From NCBI GenBank assembly GCA_002842925.1, contig PHEL01000003.1, positions 1 to 43,550 on the forward strand: DNA of 43,550 nucleotides. Direction: 5' to 3'. The translations under genes and the position numbers were made by a program. The notes beneath the pieces were generated by a model. That model worked only from the letters and a program-made list of their open reading frames with translations. It was not told where the DNA came from and ran no database searches. The stretch is from Alphaproteobacteria bacterium HGW-Alphaproteobacteria-14 (GTDB taxonomy: Bacteria; Pseudomonadota; Alphaproteobacteria; Sphingomonadales; Sphingomonadaceae). Within the stretch, counting starts at the first letter, position 1. Every line of letters begins with the position of its first letter. Shown one piece after another: positions 38,014-43,550 of this stretch.

Positions 38014-40204
38014 TAGGCCGCCCCCCGGCGCATGGTCAGCTTGGGCACCGCGCCCGCTTCAAGCGCCCCGCCGCGCCCCGATAGCGACGGATTGGTCATG
38101 AAATAGCGGTGGCAGTTGAACGGCTTGGCCCCATCTTCCCTGGCTGCCACAACCCGCGAATAATTGCCATCGGGGTGCAGCCACCAGCTTTGTTCGGTAT
38201 CAAGCATATTGGCCAGCAACACCTGTTGCAGCACCTGATCGTGCACCGTGCGGTTAAGGATCGGGATCAGCGCTTCAACCCGGCGATCCAGATTGCGGCT
38301 CATCATGTCCGCCGATGAGATGAACACTGCCGCCTGCGCGCTCGGCAGGGCGTGACCATTGGCAAAGGCGTAGATGCGGCTGTGCTCAAGGAAGCGGCCG
38401 ATGATCGATTTGACCCGGATATTTTCCGAAAGGCCCGCCACCCCAGGGCGCAGACAACAGATGCCGCGCGTGATCAATTCCACCTGCACCCCGGCATTGC
38501 TGGCGGCATACAACCGGTCGATCACACCTTCATCGGTCAGCTGGTTGCACTTGAACCAGATCGCCGCTGGCTTGCCTGCCTGCGCATGGGCGATCTCGAT
38601 ATCGATCCGGCGATAGATTTCGGCGCGTAGATCGATTGGAGCAATATGGATGCGTTCAAGCGCATGGGGTTCGACATAGCCGGTGACGAAGTTGAACATC
38701 TTGGCCGCATCGCGCCCCAATTTGGGGTCGGCGGTGAAGAAGCTGAGATCGGTATACACCTTGGCAGTGACAGGGTGATAATTTCCGGTGCCGAAATGGC
38801 AGTAAGTGCGGAAACTTTCCCCTTCGCGGCGCACCACCATCGCCACCTTGGCGTGGGTTTTCCAATCGGTGAAACCGTAGATCACCTGCACCCCGGCGCG
38901 TTCCAGCTTGCTCGCCCATTTGAGGTTCTGTTCTTCGTCAAACCGCGCCTTCAATTCGACCACCGCGGTAACAGATTTACCCGCCTCTGCCGCTTCGATC
39001 AGGGCATTGATCACCGCGCTTTGCGATCCCGCGCGGTAAAGCGTCTGCTTGATCGCCACCACGTCGGGATCGGCGGCGGCCTGCCGGATGAAATCAACCA
39101 CCACCTCGAAACTTTCGTAGGGGTGGTGGATGATGATGTCCTTTTCGCGGATCGCGGAAAAAGCATCGCCGTCATGTTCGCGGATGCGTTCTGGAAAGCG
39201 CGGCGAATAGGCGTCAAACTTCAGATCGGGCCGGTCTTCGCGGACGATTTCGGCCAGCCCGTCAATCCCGATCATCCCATCGGTCTTGATCACCGCGGCT
39301 TCGTTGATGCCAAGCTGCTCGAGCAGCAGGGCTTCGGCGGCGGGATCGAAATCCTCCTCCAGTTCAAGCTGGATCACCTGCCCCCGGCGGCGGCGCTGGA
39401 TTGCGCTGCGGAAGGTGCGCACCAGATCTTCGGCCTCTTCCTCGATTTCGATATCGCTGTCGCGCAACACCCGGAACAAGCCGTCGCCCTCAATCGTGAA
39501 GCCGGGGAACAGCGCGGCGGCATAGCGCTGGATCAGCCGTGCGATCGAAATATAAAGCACCCCGCTTTCGTCTGTTACCCGATGCGGCACCCGCACAAAC
39601 CGCGGCAGCGCACTCGGGATCAGCACCATTTCGATCAATTGTTCATTTGTCTCGTCGCGGGTCAGCGTGAAAAGCAGGCCCATGCCTTCATTCTGGACGA
39701 ACGGGAAAGGATGCGCCGGGTCAAGCGCCTGCGGGGTGATGATCGGCAGAATTTCTTCAAGGAAGAACGCTTTCAGCCACTTGTAGGCGGCGGGGCTGAT
39801 GCGCTGTTCATCGGCAATGTGGATATCGGCACCGGCCAGTCCATCGCGCACCGAACGCCAGATCGCCTGCTGGCGCTGAGACAATTCAGCCAGCTTGTGC
39901 CGGATTGCGGTAAGTTGCTGCGAGGGACTGCGCCCGTCGAGCGACGGCGTTTCCAGCCCGCGCTGCACCTGCCCGACCAGCCCTGCGACGCGGATCATCA
40001 TGAATTCATCAAGATTGCTGCCCGAAATCGACAGGAACCGCAGGCGTTCCAGCAGCGGATATTGTTCGTTGCAGGCCTCTGCCAGCACGCGAACCACGAT
40101 AGTTCGCGGTTGAAATAGGGCGATTCGTCAGGGCCGAGTTCTACCATCTGCACAGCGCCTGCGCTGGCTGAAACGTCCTCTGTGGCAATCGGTGACGTGC
40201 TCAT
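38013..40204 (-). pseudogene. ppk1: Polyphosphate kinase 1, reading frame broken near 40085-40097 (may instead initiate at GTG 40097 as an N-terminally truncated CDS 38013-40097)
   Basis: 3' frame from GTG 40097: 'VRVLAEACNEQYPLLERLRFLSISGSNLDEFMMIRVAGLVGQ...'. 5' part in another frame (ORF 39998-40204): 'MSTSPIATEDVSASAGAVQMVELGPDESPYFNRELSWF'. The family motif ELSWLxFNxRVL is split across frames. Confidence 0.75.
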
Positions 40205-40346
40205 CGCTTCCCTGTTCTGCCTCGCGCCGGTTCATTGATCACGACACTCGCAACCCCATGTTCGCTAGGCTGCAAGGTGTAAATCAGGAAGATGTGCTTG
40301 TCACACCAATGTCAATTTGGTCCGTCCGCATTCGCTCCGGTGCAAG

Positions 40347-41360
40347 TCAAACCAGGTCCCGGCTATCCGCGATCTGCGTGATCCCGCGTTTGCCATTGGC
40401 ATCGCGGCCCAGTTGCACGATCACGTCGATCACGCTGGCGGCATAGGCGATGGTGTCTGACCGCGTCAGGCCGATCCCGGTCTGCATCACCATCAGCGAC
40501 AATTGTTCGAGCGCGCCGCGCAGGGAATTGGCGTGGATGGTGGAAAAACTGCCCGGATGCCCAGTGTTGATTGCACGCAGGAAACTGACGCTTTCCGCCC
40601 CGCGCAATTCTCCCAGCACGATCCGGTCGGGCCGCAGGCGCAAGGCGGCTTGCAGCAATTCATTGGCGGTGACTTTGGCCTCGCCCAGCTCACCCTTGAT
40701 CGCGACCAGACCGACCGCGTTTTCGCCCGGAAATTTCAGTTCAGGCGTGTCTTCGACCATGACCACGCGTTCGGCACGCGGGATTTCGCCGAGCATGGCG
40801 TTGAGAAAGGTGGTCTTGCCGGTGCTGGTGCCGCCCGAAATCAGGATCGTGCGCCGCGCCCGGATCGCTGCACGCAGAAAAGCGATTGGCTGTGATTGCG
40901 GGTCAGGCAGGTCGACATGGCCTTCGCCCACCAGCGGGCCGGTGTCGTAGGCATCAAGCGGCAGGTCTAGCCTGCGATGGCGGCGGATCGCCATTACCCA
41001 ATGCTTGCGGCTGGCAGGCGGGCCGCAAAACTGCACCCGCGCGCCATCTGGCAGGGTTGCGCCCAGCAGCGGGTGTTCGCGGTTGATCCCCTGATGCGAC
41101 ACGCGTGCGACCTGTTCGGCCAGGCGTTGCACCAGCCGGTCGTCAATTTCCGGCGTATCGATTCGTTGCATCCCCGGATTCGACGCATCCTCGATCCATA
41201 CTTCGCCGGGGCGGTTGACCATGATTTCGGTCACGGTGTCACGATCAAGCCAGCGGCGGAACGGCGCAAGATAGGCATCAAGATAGACGCTGCGTTCGGC
41301 GGACAACGCGGCGCTTTCAGGCTCATCACCCGTGCCCAGCCGGTGAATATCCGCGCTCAT
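40347..41360 (-). CDS. virB11: VirB11-type T4SS ATPase
   Basis: 'WLDRDTVTEIMVNRPGEVWIE', Walker A 'ILISGGTSTGKTTFLNAML', 'VMVEDTPELKF', 'LRPDRIVLGELRGAESVSFLRAINTGHPGSFSTIHAN'. Confidence 0.96.
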   Translation of the reverse strand: MSADIHRLGTGDEPESAALSAERSVYLDAYLAPFRRWLDRDTVTEIMVNRPGEVWIEDASNPGMQRIDTPEIDDRLVQRLAEQVARVSHQGINREHPLLGATLPDGARVQFCGPPASRKHWVMAIRRHRRLDLPLDAYDTGPLVGEGHVDLPDPQSQPIAFLRAAIRARRTILISGGTSTGKTTFLNAMLGEIPRAERVVMVEDTPELKFPGENAVGLVAIKGELGEAKVTANELLQAALRLRPDRIVLGELRGAESVSFLRAINTGHPGSFSTIHANSLRGALEQLSLMVMQTGIGLTRSDTIAYAASVIDVIVQLGRDANGKRGITQIADSRDLV

Positions 41361-41368
41361 GCCTGCGC

Positions 41369-42502
41369 TCAGTTCCCGACCGTGCTGAAATCGAGATCGC
41401 GTGCGGTGAACACCCGGATCGGCTCGCCCATGCGCACGCGGATGGTGGGGCTGATTTCGCCGTTGGCCTGCACCGCCGAACTCGCCGCGCCTTGCGCTCC
41501 GCCTGCAACGATCACGCCGCCGACGCCGCCTGTCGCAACCGCGCCCAGACCGCCGATTACTGACAGCAACAGGCCCGATCCAAAGCGTTTGAAGAAGTGG
41601 CTGTTGACGTCACCTTCCAGCCCGGTCGTCCCGTCAAATCCGATCGCAGGCGAGGCAAGATTGACCGACGCGCCATCGGGCCGGATCAACCGCGTCCAGA
41701 TCACATAGGCGCGCCGCTGCCCCTGCTGCACGCCCGCCTGATACTGCCCGATCAGCCGCGACGAACGCGGCACCAGCACACGCTTGCCATCGAAACTGCG
41801 CACATCCTGGCTCACCACCGCGCGGACAAAGCCCGGCACATCGGTGTTGATCGCGGTTTCGAGGATCGCGGGGATCAGCGTGCCTTCGGTTACCGTAGTC
41901 GAAGGATTGGTCATCGGCCGCGCCTGTGCAGGCGCACCGCCCACCCCGCCGATACGGCTGGCAAAGGCGGCCGCACCGCCGGTGCCCGCGACATCGCCTG
42001 CCGCACTGCCTGCCGGTGCACCCAATGGAGCCTCGGCAAGGCGCGGGGTGCCTGCGGCACGGCTGGCATCGAACACCAGTTGCGGGCTGGCATAGGGATT
42101 GATCGCCGCGCCCGGCATCATCGCCGGGTTATTGGCCAGAACGGGCGCTGGCGCGGGATCGGGCTGCGGTTGAACCGGTTGCAGCGCCGTATCGGCTACT
42201 GGCAGCATTGACGCAGGCCCGGCGGCCTGCGGCGGCGCGGCGGCAGAATTGCTGATCCCCTGCGGTTCGGGCTGGCCGGCCGAATTCATCGCCCAGAACG
42301 TGGTCGCTCCCAGCAGGCCGACAATCACCACCCCGGCGGCAAGGCCCAGCCCATCGCCCTTGGCCTTGCGGTCGGTAACGGCGGGGAACGCCGCACGGCT
42401 GGCAAGATCGATGATTTCCGCGGATTCGCGCTCCCGCGGATCCACCGCTTCGCTACCTGCTCCATCACCCTTCTTCGGCGGTAAACGCATGGCCAGACGC
42501 AT
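41369..42502 (-). CDS. virB10: VirB10/TrbI-family T4SS protein
   Basis: TM 'GLAAGVVIVGLLGATTFWAMN', Pro-rich linker, 'EGTLIPAILETAINTDVPGFVRAVVSQDVRSFDGKRVLVPRSSRLIGQYQAGVQQGQRRAYVIWTRLIRPDG'. Confidence 0.95.
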   Translation of the reverse strand: MRLAMRLPPKKGDGAGSEAVDPRERESAEIIDLASRAAFPAVTDRKAKGDGLGLAAGVVIVGLLGATTFWAMNSAGQPEPQGISNSAAAPPQAAGPASMLPVADTALQPVQPQPDPAPAPVLANNPAMMPGAAINPYASPQLVFDASRAAGTPRLAEAPLGAPAGSAAGDVAGTGGAAAFASRIGGVGGAPAQARPMTNPSTTVTEGTLIPAILETAINTDVPGFVRAVVSQDVRSFDGKRVLVPRSSRLIGQYQAGVQQGQRRAYVIWTRLIRPDGASVNLASPAIGFDGTTGLEGDVNSHFFKRFGSGLLLSVIGGLGAVATGGVGGVIVAGGAQGAASSAVQANGEISPTIRVRMGEPIRVFTARDLDFSTVGN

Positions 42503-42542
42503 TATTCGGTCTCCTTGGCGAAGTGAATGTTGTTCGAAATCA

Positions 42543-43343
42543 TCACGATCCCCGCCTGCCCGACAGCCCGGCGCTGCGCGCCGACGGCGCGGCGGGGCCG
42601 GTATTGGTCAGCGTTGCGGTATCACGGCCCGAACGCAGGATGATCTGCGGCGGCACCCCGTCAACCACCACAGTGTCCCCGCGCACGGTGAAGTTGACCG
42701 GGCCTTCATCGCCGTCATCATTGGTCACCAGAATGGCCGGGATTGCGGTGCCAGTGGGCCAGCTCAGGAACACCGCATCGCCATCGTCAAAGGCGCGGCT
42801 GGGCAGCAGTTCGGCCGCGCCAGCGATGGCCCATGCAAAGTTCAGGATGGCCGGATCCAGCACCGCATAGGGATCGCTCGCGGCAGCCATTTCGGCGGGA
42901 TTGGCTGCCGCGCGCAAGGCCAGTGCCTCAGCTTCTGCCGCCATTGCAAGCCGTGCTTCTTCCTCGGCCTTTTCCAGATCGGGATAGCGGAATCGCAGCA
43001 CATAAAGCGGGGCATTGCGCGGGGACGCGACCAGATCGAACAGGTAGGTGCGCCGGTCGGTCACCACCGTCATATTGGTGCGCGCGGCCGGTTCGAGCGG
43101 TTTGACAAACAGGATCGTCTGCGCCTTGTTGGGCTGCACCTGCCACGCCGCGCTGTCCCCGATCGCGACGTTTTCAATCACTTCATCGGGAGCGAATTTG
43201 ATGGTGGTCTGCACCTTCACCTTGCCATCGATGCGCACCACGGCGGCTTCGTCATAGACCAGCGTTTGCAACCGGGCATCCTGCGCCGCAGCAGGGGCAG
43301 TCAGCGCGAAGGCAAGCGCGGGAAGGATCACGGCGCGGATCAT
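42543..43343 (-). CDS. virB9: VirB9/CagX-family T4SS protein
   Basis: Signal peptide 'MIRAVILPALAFALTAPAAAQ'; 'TTIKFAPDEVIENVAIGDSAAWQVQPNKAQTILFVKPLEPAARTNMTVVTDRRTYLFDL'. Confidence 0.94.
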   Translation of the reverse strand: MIRAVILPALAFALTAPAAAQDARLQTLVYDEAAVVRIDGKVKVQTTIKFAPDEVIENVAIGDSAAWQVQPNKAQTILFVKPLEPAARTNMTVVTDRRTYLFDLVASPRNAPLYVLRFRYPDLEKAEEEARLAMAAEAEALALRAAANPAEMAAASDPYAVLDPAILNFAWAIAGAAELLPSRAFDDGDAVFLSWPTGTAIPAILVTNDDGDEGPVNFTVRGDTVVVDGVPPQIILRSGRDTATLTNTGPAAPSARSAGLSGRRGS

Positions 43344-43550
43344 TGGTAGGTCTCCGGGGATTTGATCTTGGGAGCAGGCGCAGCCGCGCCCGAAACCGAA
43401 CGGAACCGGTTGCCGATGCCACGGGTGCGCGAAGTGGCGGGGTTCAGGGGTACCGCCTGTCCGCCGCGAGACGTGGCATAGACGCGTGTTTCACGTGAAA
43501 CATTGCCCGCAGGCCCGGCATCATTGGCGGCCATCGCGGGCAAAGACGTG
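43340..43550 (-). CDS. Partial CDS upstream of virB9 (VirB8 position; identity uncertain)
   Basis: Open to the window edge in the frame ending '...NDAGPAGNVSRETRVYATSRGGQAVPLNPATSRTRGIGNRFRSVSGAAAPAPKIKSPETYQ'; overlaps the virB9 start. Confidence 0.5.
   Translation of the reverse strand, partial: TSLPAMAANDAGPAGNVSRETRVYATSRGGQAVPLNPATSRTRGIGNRFRSVSGAAAPAPKIKSPETYQ
43487..43502. promoter_or_regulatory. Perfect consensus parS site TGTTTCACGTGAAACA
   Basis: Literal 16-bp palindrome in the coding sequence upstream of virB9 (codes N-V-S-R-E-T-R). Confidence 0.85.

Noticed and set aside
38646-40118. 490-aa plus-strand ORF
   Set aside because: Antisense to ppk; no recognisable domain.

Overview
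The window is high-GC DNA, gene-dense on both strands, that looks like an alphaproteobacterial (sphingomonad-type) chromosome. Most of it is core or housekeeping: uvrB, dsbD, a UbiH-like monooxygenase, a hemC-hemD-Mic60-like cluster, tsaD-gpsA, a gcdH-maiA-fah operon, ald, tRNA-Arg(TCT), a queuosine-precursor transporter, ppk-ppx, and the end of a VirB-type T4SS cluster. The accessory parts are: (i) an HTH protein translationally coupled to a HigBA-like toxin-antitoxin pair; (ii) a stand-alone adenine methyltransferase with a putative PD-(D/E)xK N-terminus, i.e. a single-protein restriction-modification candidate, with an internal lower-GC block; (iii) a sulfide/persulfide module (SQR, DUF442 phosphatase-like, two YeeE/YedE, MBL dioxygenase-like, SulP, two peroxiredoxins) with an ArsR regulator that contains no cysteine. 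The strongest observations are the cysteine-free BigR/SqrR-like regulator, a perfect 16-bp parS palindrome inside a T4SS gene plus a one-mismatch parS-like site 22 kb away, an apparent out-of-frame deletion at the conserved N-terminus of ppk, and a sphingomonad-type dispersed repeat that encodes the N-terminus of gpsA. All calls come from reading the sequence and the supplied ORF track; no database search was run.
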